Program-made: the position numbers and the translations under genes
Source of the DNA: Pseudomonas sp. S31
Lineage (GTDB): Bacteria; Pseudomonadota; Gammaproteobacteria; Pseudomonadales; Pseudomonadaceae
DNA length: 64,000 nt
Assembly: GCF_016648105.1 (NCBI RefSeq)
Contig: NZ_JACVVE010000001.1
Location: forward strand, 62,001 to 126,000
Direction of reading: 5' to 3'
Notes under the pieces: generated by a model
Database searches by the model: none
What the model was told of the DNA's origin: nothing
Seen by the model: the letters and a program-made list of their open reading frames with translations, nothing else
Shown here: positions 26,626 through 35,143 of the stretch, in pieces
Layout: the number at the start of each line of letters is the position of its first letter
How positions within the stretch are numbered: the stretch's first letter is position 1

Positions 26626-28056
26626 TCAGTGCGCCTTCCGCGGAGTGATGTAGCGATCGATGAAGGCCGGGTTGGCGGCCATGATGCGGCTGTAGACCTC
26701 GATGCCGAAGTCGACCCAGTCGCGCATCAGTTCGCAGTAGTGGTAGGTCGGGTGCTGTGGGTCGCCGTAACGGGCGTAGCTCTCGTGGTAGCAACCGCCG
26801 GAGCACAGGTTGCGGATGCGGCAGCTGTCGCAGCCGGTATTGCTGCGGTCGAGGCGCTGGGACAGGAAGTCGTTCAACTGCGCCTGCTTGACGCCCTGAT
26901 GCACGTTGCCGAAAGTCGGCAGGCTGGAACCGGTGAAACGGTGGCACAGGTTCAGTTCGCCCTCATGGTCCACCGCCAGCATCTTCAGCCCGGCCCCGCA
27001 CGGCAGGGCCTTCTTGTGGCCCTCGTGGATGTCGGTGATCAGCTGGTGCAGATTGGAGAAGCCGATGTTGCGGTGTTCCAGCGCCGCTTCCAGGTAGCGC
27101 CGGCCGAGGGCCTTCATGTTGGCGAAGACCTCTACCAGCTCTTCGCCCGTGAGGTTGAAGTCGGCCATGTCGCCGGAGGTGACCGGGGCGAAACCGACCT
27201 CGGCGAAGCCCATTTCGTTGAACAGGTGGTTCCAGATGGTCTCGACATCGGTGATGCCCCGGGTCAGGGTCACCCGGGCGCCCACCGGGCGGCTGGTGTA
27301 GCGCGACAACAGCAGGTCGGCCTTGCGCCGCACCACGTCATAGGTGCCCTGCCCGCCCACGGTGATGCGGTTGCGGTCGTGCACGGTCTTGGGCCCGTCG
27401 ATGCTGATCGACAGCCCGAAGCGGTGGGCATTGAGCCAGTCGATGATCTCTTCGGTGAGCAGGGTGGCATTGGTGGTCATGATGAACTCCACCTGCTTGC
27501 CGGCCTCGGCGAAGCGCCGCTCGCAGTAGGCCACCATGTGCTCGATCAACGGCCGGTTGGACAACGGCTCGCCGCCGAAGAACACCACGCTGTAGCGCTG
27601 CTCGTCGGGTGATTCCTTGAGCAACATCTCCACCGAGGCCTCGGCGGTGGCGGCGCTCATTTTCTTGCCAGCGGACGGTTTGTCCAGGTCTTCCTTGTAG
27701 CAGTAGGTGCAGCTGAGGTTGCAGCCGGTGTTGACGTTGAGCACCACGGTGTTGAGCGCGGTGCGCTCGACCTGGCGCAAGGCGATCTCCGGGGTCAGCG
27801 GCGAGCCGTCGCTGACCAGCTCCAGGGCGATCAGCTCGCGCAGCGTCTCCTGGATGTCCTGGCCGGCGAAGCGCTGGCCAAGGCGCTGCACCAGCTCCTC
27901 GGCGGAGCAGCCTTGCTGGCGCAGGGTGTCGATGATGCCGCCAGTCACCGCGTCGGCGGTGAACAGCGAACTGCTGGGGATGTGGAAAAGCATGCGGTCG
28001 GCATCGACCTGCACTTCGTGCAGGTTGCGTTCGACCAGGTTCAGTAGTGCGCCCAT
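26626..28056 (-). CDS. qhpD: Radical SAM maturase of amine dehydrogenase gamma subunit
   Basis: The 476-aa protein forms the intra-peptide Cys-to-Glu/Asp thioether bridges in QhpC. The radical SAM cluster motif CNLSCTYC places ligands at Cys112, Cys116 and Cys119. GGEP (in [11 protein letters not shown]) follows, and a SPASM/twitch-type C-terminal region has many cysteines ([38 protein letters not shown]) for auxiliary iron-sulfur clusters. The N-terminal 100 residues form the peptide-recognition region of such maturases. It sits between qhpA (49-base gap) and qhpC (one-base gap), so substrate and enzyme are co-transcribed. Confidence 0.96.
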   Translation of the reverse strand: MGALLNLVERNLHEVQVDADRMLFHIPSSSLFTADAVTGGIIDTLRQQGCSAEELVQRLGQRFAGQDIQETLRELIALELVSDGSPLTPEIALRQVERTALNTVVLNVNTGCNLSCTYCYKEDLDKPSAGKKMSAATAEASVEMLLKESPDEQRYSVVFFGGEPLSNRPLIEHMVAYCERRFAEAGKQVEFIMTTNATLLTEEIIDWLNAHRFGLSISIDGPKTVHDRNRITVGGQGTYDVVRRKADLLLSRYTSRPVGARVTLTRGITDVETIWNHLFNEMGFAEVGFAPVTSGDMADFNLTGEELVEVFANMKALGRRYLEAALEHRNIGFSNLHQLITDIHEGHKKALPCGAGLKMLAVDHEGELNLCHRFTGSSLPTFGNVHQGVKQAQLNDFLSQRLDRSNTGCDSCRIRNLCSGGCYHESYARYGDPQHPTYHYCELMRDWVDFGIEVYSRIMAANPAFIDRYITPRKAH

Positions 28057-28105
28057 GGCGACCTCCCGATAAACGATCCGATGGAAAACCCGTTGTGCCC
28101 TGCCC

Positions 28106-29671
28106 TTATGGCAGCGGCGGATTGTTCCAGCGTTGCACGGTGACGATCATGTGGCCTTCGCCGGTCTGGCCGCCGTCGGCCAGCGTGGCGATGACCTTCA
28201 GGTTGCCCGCGTTGTTGGTCATCATCTTGCGCGCAGGATTGGGCCCGGCGCCGCCTGGCACGAACACGCCGTCGGCCTGCATCTGGCCGGCGAACTTGAC
28301 GTCCTCGTCCTCGACCGCGCGCTCGTTGAACGGCTCGACCTTCCAGGTCGCCGGCAGGTAGCCGATGCGCAGCGGCTGGCCGCTGGCGTCCTTGCCCCAG
28401 GCCTCGGCCTCGAAGCGGCCCTGGACCTTCGGCACCGACGCGCCGTTTTCACCGATGCGGGCGATGGAGAACGCGGGCACCACCTTGACCTCGTCGACCT
28501 TCTCGTACACCGCCAGGCTGCCGCCCTTGAGCTCACCGATCGCGACCTCGCGCTGGCCAGGCTTGGCATCTGCCGCAGCGCGTGCCTTGACCCGCACCAG
28601 GGTCGGGGTCTGCTCCAGCACCTCGGTCACCTCGACGCCGGTACCCAGTTCGGGCTTGCCCGACAGGCCCGTGCCGACCAGGGTGATTTCGCTTTCGCCA
28701 CCGGCCTTGATGAACGCCGGTTGTACCGCCAGCAGGCGCGCCTTGCCGTCCTTAACCGCGGTGAAGTCCAGGCCGCGCTCGTCGTGCTCGGCCTCGAACA
28801 TGCGGCCTTTCATCTCGCCATCCAGCGCAGCGAAGACCTGGCGCAGGTTGCTGTCGCCGACCTTGACGTTGCCGCGCCATTCATAGCCGTTGTAGAGGAT
28901 CGCCGAGCCACTGCCGTTGAACGGCGTACCGTCGGCGTAGGTACCCTTGACCTCGACCTTGAAGGTATCGCCCTGGTCTGCGCTGACGCTCATCACCCCG
29001 CGCACGTCGCCCTTGGCGAGCATGTGGCCGCTGAAGGCCCACTGCCCCGGCAACGTGTTGGCCTTGGGCTTGGCCTTCTCCCAGGCAGCCCAGGCCGGGC
29101 TTTCCAGCGGGAAGCGCTTGGCGAGTTCGGGCACCACCTGCTTGAGGGCGATTTCCAGCCAGTCGCGGTCACGCGCCTGGGCCTGGTATTCGAGGGACGG
29201 CCACTGGCCGAGGTGGAAGTTGACCAGGTGCTCCCATTCCTGCGCCGGACGGCGCTGCAGGGCCACGCGGGCACCGGAGTGGCAACGGCCGCAGGTTTCG
29301 CTGAGTTGGGTGTCGAAATGCTCCACGGTATTGAGCCGGCGTTCCATGGCGTAGCGCACGCCATCGGTTTCGCTCGGCGCCAGGCCCTGCTTGTCGGCCA
29401 GGTACTTGACCAGTGTGCGGCGGTCGTCATCGCTGATCTGCAGGCCGTGCATGACCTGCATGCGGGCGATACTCATCAGCCAGCCTTCGGGGGTCTTGCG
29501 CTGGTGGCTGATTCGGCTGTAGGTATCGTTGCCTTCGGGGATGTGGCACCCCATGCACTTGTTCTGCAACAGGCTCGGGCCCTGCTCGGCCGCCATGGCC
29601 TGGGTGCCCAGCAGTGCGGCGGCGATGAGCGCCAGTTTGCCCGCATGCCGCCGGAGTCGAGTCGTCTTCAA
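28106..29671 (-). CDS. qhpA: Quinohemoprotein amine dehydrogenase alpha subunit (dihaem)
   Basis: The 521-aa precursor has a signal peptide (ending AMAAEQ) and two haem c sites, CMGCH at 39-43 and CGRCH at 127-131. Four-domain architecture follows, with beta-sheet domains (for example LLAVQPAFIKAGGESEITLVGTGL). Electrons from the quinone cofactor of the gamma chain pass through these haems. The start is taken as a TTG at 29671 because a perfect GGAGG lies seven bases upstream and the protein then opens directly with MKTTRLRRHAGK and the signal peptide. The upstream ATG at 29731 would place 20 unlikely residues ahead of it. Confidence 0.93.
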   Translation of the reverse strand: MKTTRLRRHAGKLALIAAALLGTQAMAAEQGPSLLQNKCMGCHIPEGNDTYSRISHQRKTPEGWLMSIARMQVMHGLQISDDDRRTLVKYLADKQGLAPSETDGVRYAMERRLNTVEHFDTQLSETCGRCHSGARVALQRRPAQEWEHLVNFHLGQWPSLEYQAQARDRDWLEIALKQVVPELAKRFPLESPAWAAWEKAKPKANTLPGQWAFSGHMLAKGDVRGVMSVSADQGDTFKVEVKGTYADGTPFNGSGSAILYNGYEWRGNVKVGDSNLRQVFAALDGEMKGRMFEAEHDERGLDFTAVKDGKARLLAVQPAFIKAGGESEITLVGTGLSGKPELGTGVEVTEVLEQTPTLVRVKARAAADAKPGQREVAIGELKGGSLAVYEKVDEVKVVPAFSIARIGENGASVPKVQGRFEAEAWGKDASGQPLRIGYLPATWKVEPFNERAVEDEDVKFAGQMQADGVFVPGGAGPNPARKMMTNNAGNLKVIATLADGGQTGEGHMIVTVQRWNNPPLP

Positions 29672-29681
29672 GGTCAGACCT

Positions 29682-29704
29682 CCACGGTTGTTATTATCGT
29701 TCTT
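29682..29704 (-). promoter_or_regulatory. Putative Crc/Hfq A-rich motif upstream of qhpA
   Basis: The transcript just before the qhpA ribosome-binding site contains AACGATAATAACAAC, including AATAACAA, which fits the AAnAAnAA motif through which Hfq/Crc represses catabolic genes in Pseudomonas when preferred carbon is present. Confidence 0.4.
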
Positions 29705-29746
29705 GCACGCTTTGGTACAGCAGGTGTGCATGTGACACGTTGTGAT

Positions 29747-29763
29747 ACAGAAACTGTGCCAGG
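29747..29763 (-). promoter_or_regulatory. Imperfect sigma-54-like element upstream of qhpA
   Basis: The minus strand reads TGGCAC-N5-TTCTGTA: a perfect -24 box, but GT rather than GC at -12 (GG-N10-GT). It lies about 80 bases before the qhpA start. Weak or inactive promoters of this kind exist, so this is tentative. Confidence 0.3.
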
Positions 29764-29859
29764 TGCTGCAAAAGTGTTGTATTTCAGGCGCTTATTGGTT
29801 TTTCTCAGGCCCGTTCAGGCGTTGACTGGTGAGTGCGAGCGTGCCATTTCGCGACTGGG

Positions 29860-29876
29860 TGTTTCATCTTGAGACA
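29860..29876. promoter_or_regulatory. Inverted repeat, candidate activator site
   Basis: TGTTTC-N5-GAGACA is a near-perfect dyad located between the divergent qhpA and aldehyde dehydrogenase genes, about 240 bases upstream of the sigma-54 promoter. That is a suitable distance for an enhancer of the AcoR-like regulator. Confidence 0.45.
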
Positions 29877-29897
29877 GGGCCTCAGGGCGACACTCGT

Positions 29898-29984
29898 CCT
29901 GTAGGAGCGGGTTCACCCGCGAACCAGGCGGCGCGGTGCCTGGCACGGGCTAGCCCGTGTTCGCGGGTAAACCCGCTCCTACAG
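29898..29984. repeat. REP pair with extended loop
   Basis: Two inverted REP copies (one with GCGGGTTCACCCGC, one with GCGGGTAAACCCGC) flank a GC-rich loop that contains a further ACGGGCTAGCCCGT dyad. It sits within the divergent control region. Confidence 0.9.
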
Positions 29985-30005
29985 CCGCGCCTGTGTGCTG
30001 CGAGA

Positions 30006-30033
30006 TGTTTCATCACCGTCTCACACCGTCTCA
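30006..30033. promoter_or_regulatory. Cluster of three activator half-sites
   Basis: Read on the minus strand there are three same-direction copies of a GARAC half-site (TGAGAC, TGAGAC, TGAAACA) about ten bases apart. They match the arms of the dyad at 29860-29876. They lie about 90-115 bases upstream of the sigma-54 promoter, a classic enhancer position. Confidence 0.4.
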
Positions 30034-30118
30034 ATGTGCAACAGCGCAGCCTTGCAATCACCCCATTGCACGATGACAAAACCCAACCCACTCAATGCCT
30101 TGCACTCATCAGGCCAGC

Positions 30119-30135
30119 TTGGCACGACCATTGCG
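30119..30135 (+). promoter_or_regulatory. Sigma-54 promoter of the aldehyde dehydrogenase gene
   Basis: TTGGCACG-ACCA-TTGC has the GG-N10-GC spacing and matches the -24/-12 consensus almost perfectly. It lies 40 bases before the ATG. An AcoR-like enhancer-binding protein gene is encoded in the same cluster. Confidence 0.88.
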
Positions 30136-30174
30136 CCATGCCCGGGCACATCCAATGACAAGAGGCACAGCCCC

Positions 30175-31668
30175 ATGCTTTCCGACCTGCCCATCCTGCC
30201 CGCCACCCGCGCCTTTCTCGAACGCAAGCTGAAGATGCGCATTGGCGCCGACTGGCAGGACGCTGCCAGCGGTCGCACCCTGGCGTTCCGCAACCCAGCG
30301 ACCGGTGAGGTACTCGGCGAGGTGCCCGCCGCCGAGCAGGAAGACGTTGACCGCGCCGTGCGTGCCGCCCGCCAGGCCTTCGACGATTCACCCTGGAGCC
30401 GCATGCGCCCACGCGAACGGCAGAACCTGCTGTGGCGCCTGGCCGACCTGATGGAGCGCGACGCGCAGCAGCTGGCCGAGCTGGAGTGCCTGAACAACGG
30501 CAAGAGCGCCGTGGTGGCCAAGGTCATGGATGTGCAGCTGGCCATCGACTTCCTGCGCTACATGGCCGGCTGGGCCACCAAGATCGAGGGTAGCACCGTC
30601 GAAGCGTCCATGCCGTTGATGCCCAACGACCAGTTCCACGGGTTCGTGCGCCGCGAAGCCATCGGCGTGGTCGGCGCCATCGTCGCCTGGAACTTCCCGC
30701 TGCTGCTGGCCTGCTGGAAACTCGGCCCGGCCCTGGCCACCGGTTGCAGCGTGGTGCTCAAGCCCGCCGACGAAACCCCGCTGACCGCGCTCAAGCTCGC
30801 CGAACTGGTGGACGAAGCTGGCTATCCTGCTGGCGTATTCAACGTCATCACCGGCACCGGCCTCAACGCTGGCGCCGCGCTGAGCCGTCATCCCGGCGTC
30901 GACAAGCTGACCTTCACCGGTTCCACCGAGGTCGGCAAGCTGATCGGCAAGGCGGCCATGGACAACATGACCCGCGTAACCCTCGAACTGGGCGGCAAGT
31001 CGCCGACCATCGTCATGCCCGACGCCAACCTGCAGGACGCCGCCGCGGGCGCCGCCACCGCGATCTTCTTCAACCAGGGCCAGGTGTGCTGCGCCGGCTC
31101 CCGGCTGTACGTGCACCGCAAGCACTTCGACAATGTAATCGCCGATATCGCCGACATCGCCAACGGCATGAAGCTGGGCAGCGGCCTGGACCCTGCGGTA
31201 CAGATGGGGCCGTTGATCTCGGCCAAGCAGCAGGACCGGGTCACCGGCTACATCGAGCTGGGTCGCGAGCTGGGTGCCACCATCGCCTGCGGCGGCGAGG
31301 GCTTTGGTCCCGGTTACTTCGTCAAGCCGACCGTGATCGTCGATGTCGACCAGCGTCATCGCCTGGTGCAAGAGGAAATCTTCGGCCCGGTGCTGGTGGC
31401 GATGCCGTTCGACGATGTCGACGAGGTGATCGCCATGGCTAACGACAATCCCTACGGCCTGGGCGCGAGCATCTGGTCCAACGACCTGGGGGCGGTGCAC
31501 CGGATGATCCCGCGAATCAAGTCGGGTTCGGTGTGGGTCAACTGCCACAGTGCACTAGATCCGGCGCTGCCGTTCGGTGGCTACAAGATGTCGGGGGTCG
31601 GTCGTGAAATGGGCGCCGCTGCCATCGAGCATTACACCGAGCTCAAGTCGGTGTTGATCAAGCTCTGA
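30175..31668 (+). CDS. NAD-dependent (phenyl)acetaldehyde dehydrogenase, FeaB/PadA type
   Basis: The 497-aa aldehyde dehydrogenase has the complete catalytic set: VAWNFPLLLACWKLGPALA, Glu in VTLELGGKSP, Cys in FFNQGQVCCAG, and EEIFGPVL. It would oxidise the aldehyde released by amine dehydrogenase to the acid. Phenylacetaldehyde is the likely substrate by resemblance, but other aldehydes are possible. It is transcribed divergently from qhpA from a strong sigma-54 element, so it is probably controlled by the AcoR-like protein encoded at 36868-38778. The ATG at 30175 follows AAGAGG. Confidence 0.92.
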   Translation: MLSDLPILPATRAFLERKLKMRIGADWQDAASGRTLAFRNPATGEVLGEVPAAEQEDVDRAVRAARQAFDDSPWSRMRPRERQNLLWRLADLMERDAQQLAELECLNNGKSAVVAKVMDVQLAIDFLRYMAGWATKIEGSTVEASMPLMPNDQFHGFVRREAIGVVGAIVAWNFPLLLACWKLGPALATGCSVVLKPADETPLTALKLAELVDEAGYPAGVFNVITGTGLNAGAALSRHPGVDKLTFTGSTEVGKLIGKAAMDNMTRVTLELGGKSPTIVMPDANLQDAAAGAATAIFFNQGQVCCAGSRLYVHRKHFDNVIADIADIANGMKLGSGLDPAVQMGPLISAKQQDRVTGYIELGRELGATIACGGEGFGPGYFVKPTVIVDVDQRHRLVQEEIFGPVLVAMPFDDVDEVIAMANDNPYGLGASIWSNDLGAVHRMIPRIKSGSVWVNCHSALDPALPFGGYKMSGVGREMGAAAIEHYTELKSVLIKL

Positions 31669-31681
31669 TCTTCCGCCTGTA

Positions 31682-31778
31682 CCGGCCTCTTCGCGGGTAA
31701 ACCCGCTCCTACAAGAGCACCGCCGCCATCGCGGTGGCACGGGCCTGTAGGAGCGGGTTTACCCGCGAAGAGGCCGGC
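31682..31778. repeat. REP pair
   Basis: Inverted copies extend symmetrically to CCGGCCTCTTCGCGG / CCGCGAAGAGGCCGG, between the aldehyde dehydrogenase and porin genes. Confidence 0.95.
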
Positions 31779-31790
31779 ACAGGCGACCGG

Positions 31791-31813
31791 ACAACAACAA
31801 TAACAACAAAAAC
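31791..31813 (+). promoter_or_regulatory. Putative Crc/Hfq CA motif upstream of porin gene
   Basis: The leader reads ACAACAACAATAACAACAA, then AAAC, a long uninterrupted run of AAC/AAT triplets fitting AAnAAnAA several times over. It lies about 15 bases before the ATG and next to the ribosome-binding site, where Hfq/Crc binding would block translation. Confidence 0.55.
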
Positions 31814-31827
31814 CCTTGGAGCCCCCC

Positions 31828-33141
31828 ATGCGGCACACCCTCGCCTGCACCTTGGCCCTGCTGATCGCAGCCCCCCTCACCCACGCCCACGAACTCTACA
31901 ACCACGACGGCACCATCCTCAACGCCGACCTCGAAGCCCTGTTCGGCGCCTTCCACAGCGACGAAAGCTACAACATCGCCGGTAACCGCAGCCCAGGCAG
32001 CAGCGCCTGGCGCGAAGGCTACATCAAGTACGGCCTCAGTGGCAGCCAGGCCCTGCAAGGCAGCGGAACCCTCTATGGCGCCTTCAACCTGGTCAGCTCG
32101 GCCACCTGGGGCGATGGCGATGCCGCCGGCCTGACCTTGGGCGACGAGCGTCGCACGGGCATCGAGGAACTCTACCTGGGGTGGCGCTCGGGCACGCTGT
32201 TCCCGGCGCTGGGCGAAGATGGCGTCGACATCTCCGGCGGCCGCCAGGTGGTGACCCTGGGCGATGGTTTTCTGATCCAGGGCGACTCGGTCAATGTCGG
32301 CGAGGCCGACCTGGGCGCCAACTTCGACCGCGGCGGCGCCTATTACCTGGCCGCGCGCAAGGCCTTCGACCGCACTGCCGTACTGCGCCTGGGCGGTTCC
32401 CAGGGCTGGCGTGGCGACCTGATGTGGCTCAAGTCGGACAACCACTTCCAGGCCGATACGTCGCTGGCGGTGGGCAACCTCGAACATGTCGGCGATGCCG
32501 GCACCGTGGGCTTGAGCTGGATCCACGGCCTGGATGTCGACCAGCGCTATGCCAGCCTCCTGGGCCTGGAGGACCGCGACGGCATGGACACGGTCAGCCT
32601 GCGCGGGCGTGGCAGCCTGGGCGTCAAGGACCTGGAGCTGGCCGGTGAGTACGTGACCCAGGACCGCAGCGGCGGGCGCGAGAATGCCTGGTACCTGGAG
32701 GGCAACTGGACCTTTTCCGAATTGCCCTGGACGCCCACCGCCACCTACCGCTTCAGCCGTTTCTCGAAAGACTTCGACCCGTTGTTCTATGGCCTGAGCC
32801 GCGGCTATGGCACCTGGTTCCAGGGCGAGGTGGCAGCCAACTATGCTGGGCCGTTCAACAGCAATACCCAGGTGCACCACGTGGCGTTCAAGGCCAAGCC
32901 ACGGGATAACCTGACACTGGGTGCGCTGTACTTCGATTTCGACACGCTGGACACCGACCAGGGCAACCTGGGCGGGCGCGAGCTGGACCTGTATGCCGAA
33001 TGGATGATCAACGAGCACTGGCTGATCAGCCCGCTGGTGGGTTTCTACAAGCCTGAGCGCAGTGCGGCGGATGGCGGGACCCAGCTGGGTGGGCGTGATA
33101 CGGGCACCTACGTGCAGTTGGTGGTTGGTACGTTTTTCTGA
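31828..33141 (+). CDS. Outer-membrane porin of the amine catabolic cluster
   Basis: The 437-aa precursor has a signal peptide (cleavage after THAH). The rest is composed of alternating amphipathic strands with frequent aromatic girdle residues, ending YVQLVVGTFF with the C-terminal Phe recognised by the Bam machinery. It resembles OprD/DUF1302-like substrate-specific porins of Pseudomonas catabolic clusters, but I cannot name the family with certainty. The ATG at 31828 is used because the upstream in-frame codon is a TTG within the ribosome-binding region. It likely admits the amine or a related substrate. Confidence 0.8.
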   Translation: MRHTLACTLALLIAAPLTHAHELYNHDGTILNADLEALFGAFHSDESYNIAGNRSPGSSAWREGYIKYGLSGSQALQGSGTLYGAFNLVSSATWGDGDAAGLTLGDERRTGIEELYLGWRSGTLFPALGEDGVDISGGRQVVTLGDGFLIQGDSVNVGEADLGANFDRGGAYYLAARKAFDRTAVLRLGGSQGWRGDLMWLKSDNHFQADTSLAVGNLEHVGDAGTVGLSWIHGLDVDQRYASLLGLEDRDGMDTVSLRGRGSLGVKDLELAGEYVTQDRSGGRENAWYLEGNWTFSELPWTPTATYRFSRFSKDFDPLFYGLSRGYGTWFQGEVAANYAGPFNSNTQVHHVAFKAKPRDNLTLGALYFDFDTLDTDQGNLGGRELDLYAEWMINEHWLISPLVGFYKPERSAADGGTQLGGRDTGTYVQLVVGTFF

Positions 33142-33150
33142 TTTCAGGAC

Positions 33151-33177
33151 GCCTGGGGCTGCGTTGCAGCCCCAGGC
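33151..33177. terminator. Strong hairpin between convergent genes
   Basis: GCCTGGGGCTGC-GTT-GCAGCCCCAGGC is a perfect 12-base stem with a three-base loop. It lies between the porin stop and the qhpG stop. No long T-run follows on either side, so it is a probable bidirectional terminator or RNA 3'-end stabiliser. Confidence 0.7.
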
Positions 33178-33180
33178 ATC

Positions 33181-34473
33181 TCACCGATACCCCTGCTCCG
33201 CCAGCCACCGCCGCAGCATGAACTGCTGCTCCCTGGGACGCTCATGCAAGACCGCGTCAATCGACCCGCCTCCCAACAGCCCGCGCACCACCGGCGCCAG
33301 TTCCACACCCTGCAGGTGCCATATCCCCAACGGCTGGTCAGCCGTCACCACCACCTCCGCCTCATCCACCAGCCCATCGCGCAGCACCGGCCGCCGCGCC
33401 ACCTGCACCGTTTGCCACGCCGCCGCCTGGTGCATCGGCTGGTTATCTGGCCAGCCCTGGCGACGCGCCCAGAATGGCTGCCCGACCCGCGTCAGCTCCT
33501 GGATGTAGAAATCCCGCCCCAGGCGGGCAAAACGCAGGAACAGCTGCTCGATCCGCTGCTGGTGGAACTGCTTGGCCAAGCCGGCCCGCTCAGGCCGGCG
33601 CAGTAAGGTGTTGATGACCACGGGGGCCTGTAGCGCTGACGACAGCGACTGGAAGATGCCATTCCCCGACAATGGGTCAACGGCCATGGCGGCATCCCCC
33701 ACCCGCAACCAATCATCGCCCACGCACTCGCCGGCGAGGATCGCCGTGCTGCTGCGCGCATGTACCTGGGCAGCTTCGAGGGCACGCTGATCGAACAATT
33801 CGGCGACCAATGCCGAAGTGCTTCGGCGCTCGGCACAGTACCCCGGCAGTGCCGCCTTGCCTGGCAAGCGTTCGGCATCCAGGGTCACCTGCCAATAGCA
33901 GCGGCCATCGGCCAGCCTGGCCATCCACGCCCAGCCATCGTCCAGGCTTTCGACCGCCGAGGCCGGATCGCCCGGCTCGCCGTGCCAGAGGTTGAGCAGG
34001 CTGACCGTCTCTGGCCCGCGCAAGCGATCCGCCGCCAGCGGCGCCTGGCGGCCTCGCGCCTCGACCAGGAAGCGCCCGCGCAGCAACTGGCCATCCTCCA
34101 GCCGCACCTCATGCCCGCCAACGTGCGCCACCTCACGTACACGCCCTTGCACCAGCGTCACGCCCGCCCGCGCCAGGTCATCGCGCAAGGCGCGGTCGAA
34201 GCGTTGGCGGTCGAGCAGAAATTCCTGGTTCAGGTGCGAATGCTGGCCGCTCCAGCGGACCTGGCGCGTCGCCGGCACTGCCGCTTCGGCCAGCGCCTCG
34301 CCCAAGCCGGCATGGCGCAAGCCGTCCAGCACCCGTGGCGAGACCCCTTCGACGGCAGCGAAACGGCGCCAGTCGGACACCACGGTCACCGGGTAGCCCA
34401 GGCGCCGCAGGCCGATCGCGGTAGCCGCCCCCGCGGGCCCGGCGCCGAGCACCAGAATATGCGGCTCAGGCAT
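33181..34473 (-). CDS. qhpG: FAD-dependent monooxygenase for CTQ biogenesis
   Basis: The 430-aa flavoprotein begins with the dinucleotide-binding motif HILVLGAGPAGAATAIGLRRLG, has a tryptophan-halogenase/geranylgeranyl-reductase-like body, and carries the second FAD motif DDWLRVGDAAMAVDPLSGNGI. QhpG proteins hydroxylate the tryptophan of the gamma subunit on the way to cysteine tryptophylquinone. The start at 34473 overlaps the qhpE stop by eight bases. An upstream ATG would add 76 residues inside qhpE and is rejected. It is the last gene of the regulator-qhpF-qhpE-qhpG operon. Confidence 0.92.
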   Translation of the reverse strand: MPEPHILVLGAGPAGAATAIGLRRLGYPVTVVSDWRRFAAVEGVSPRVLDGLRHAGLGEALAEAAVPATRQVRWSGQHSHLNQEFLLDRQRFDRALRDDLARAGVTLVQGRVREVAHVGGHEVRLEDGQLLRGRFLVEARGRQAPLAADRLRGPETVSLLNLWHGEPGDPASAVESLDDGWAWMARLADGRCYWQVTLDAERLPGKAALPGYCAERRSTSALVAELFDQRALEAAQVHARSSTAILAGECVGDDWLRVGDAAMAVDPLSGNGIFQSLSSALQAPVVINTLLRRPERAGLAKQFHQQRIEQLFLRFARLGRDFYIQELTRVGQPFWARRQGWPDNQPMHQAAAWQTVQVARRPVLRDGLVDEAEVVVTADQPLGIWHLQGVELAPVVRGLLGGGSIDAVLHERPREQQFMLRRWLAEQGYR

Positions 34474-35143
34474 CCGCCGCCCCTCGCCGCTCGGGGCCGA
34501 TGAAAGCTGCATTGGCCTGCAGCCAGGCCACCAACTGCGCGCGGTCCAGGCCCGGCTGCTGCTGCAGCAAGGCAGCAATCCGCCCGCTGAGCGCCGCGCA
34601 GCCCAAGCTGGCCCCGGCCATGCCACGCTCACCGACGTAGCCACCGAAGTCGGCCTGGGCGCTACCCAGCCATGACCATTGCCCCGGTGCGCAACGGGCA
34701 TCGCCGGTCACCCGGATGACGTCCGGGTAACTGGCCGGATACACCGGGCCGCCGCGGGCCGGGCTGGAGGCGCACAGCAGCACGCCGGCCGCCTGCGCTT
34801 CGGCACAGGCCCGACGCAACACCGGACGATCCTGCTGCAGCCCGAGGCTGAGGTTGACCAGTGTCGCGCCCTGCTCCGCCAGCCACAGCAGCGCCGCCGC
34901 CACCTGCAAGGCACTGGTGGCGCCCTGCCCGTTGAACACCTGGGCCAGCAACAGCGGCGCCTGGCCAGCCTCGGCTTGCAGGCTGGCCAGCACGGCGCTG
35001 CCGTGGCCGAGCCGATCGGGCTGCAGTGGCCCGTGGTGCAGCGTGCCGTCCTCCAGCCAGAAGCGCCGTCCTGCCAGCACCGCTCCGGCCTGGGCTGGCG
35101 CGCAGCCGCTGTCGATCACCCCGATGCGCAGGTCATGGCGCAT
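34466..35143 (-). CDS. qhpE: Subtilisin-like protease processing the gamma-subunit leader
   Basis: The 225-aa S8-family protein lacks a signal peptide and is shorter than secreted subtilisins. The triad is visible: Asp11 (GVIDSG), His47 (LGHGSAV) and Ser179 (GASLGCA). At the position of the oxyanion-hole Asn (AAGN in subtilisins) it reads CASSP. QhpE cleaves the 28-residue leader from cross-linked QhpC in the cytoplasm before export. The start at 35143 overlaps the qhpF stop by 11 bases. Confidence 0.9.
   Translation of the reverse strand: MRHDLRIGVIDSGCAPAQAGAVLAGRRFWLEDGTLHHGPLQPDRLGHGSAVLASLQAEAGQAPLLLAQVFNGQGATSALQVAAALLWLAEQGATLVNLSLGLQQDRPVLRRACAEAQAAGVLLCASSPARGGPVYPASYPDVIRVTGDARCAPGQWSWLGSAQADFGGYVGERGMAGASLGCAALSGRIAALLQQQPGLDRAQLVAWLQANAAFIGPERRGAADA

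Noticed and set aside
29747..29763. A strong sigma-54 promoter for qhpA
   Set aside because: The -24 box is perfect, but the -12 dinucleotide is GT instead of GC, so it is listed only as a weak candidate.
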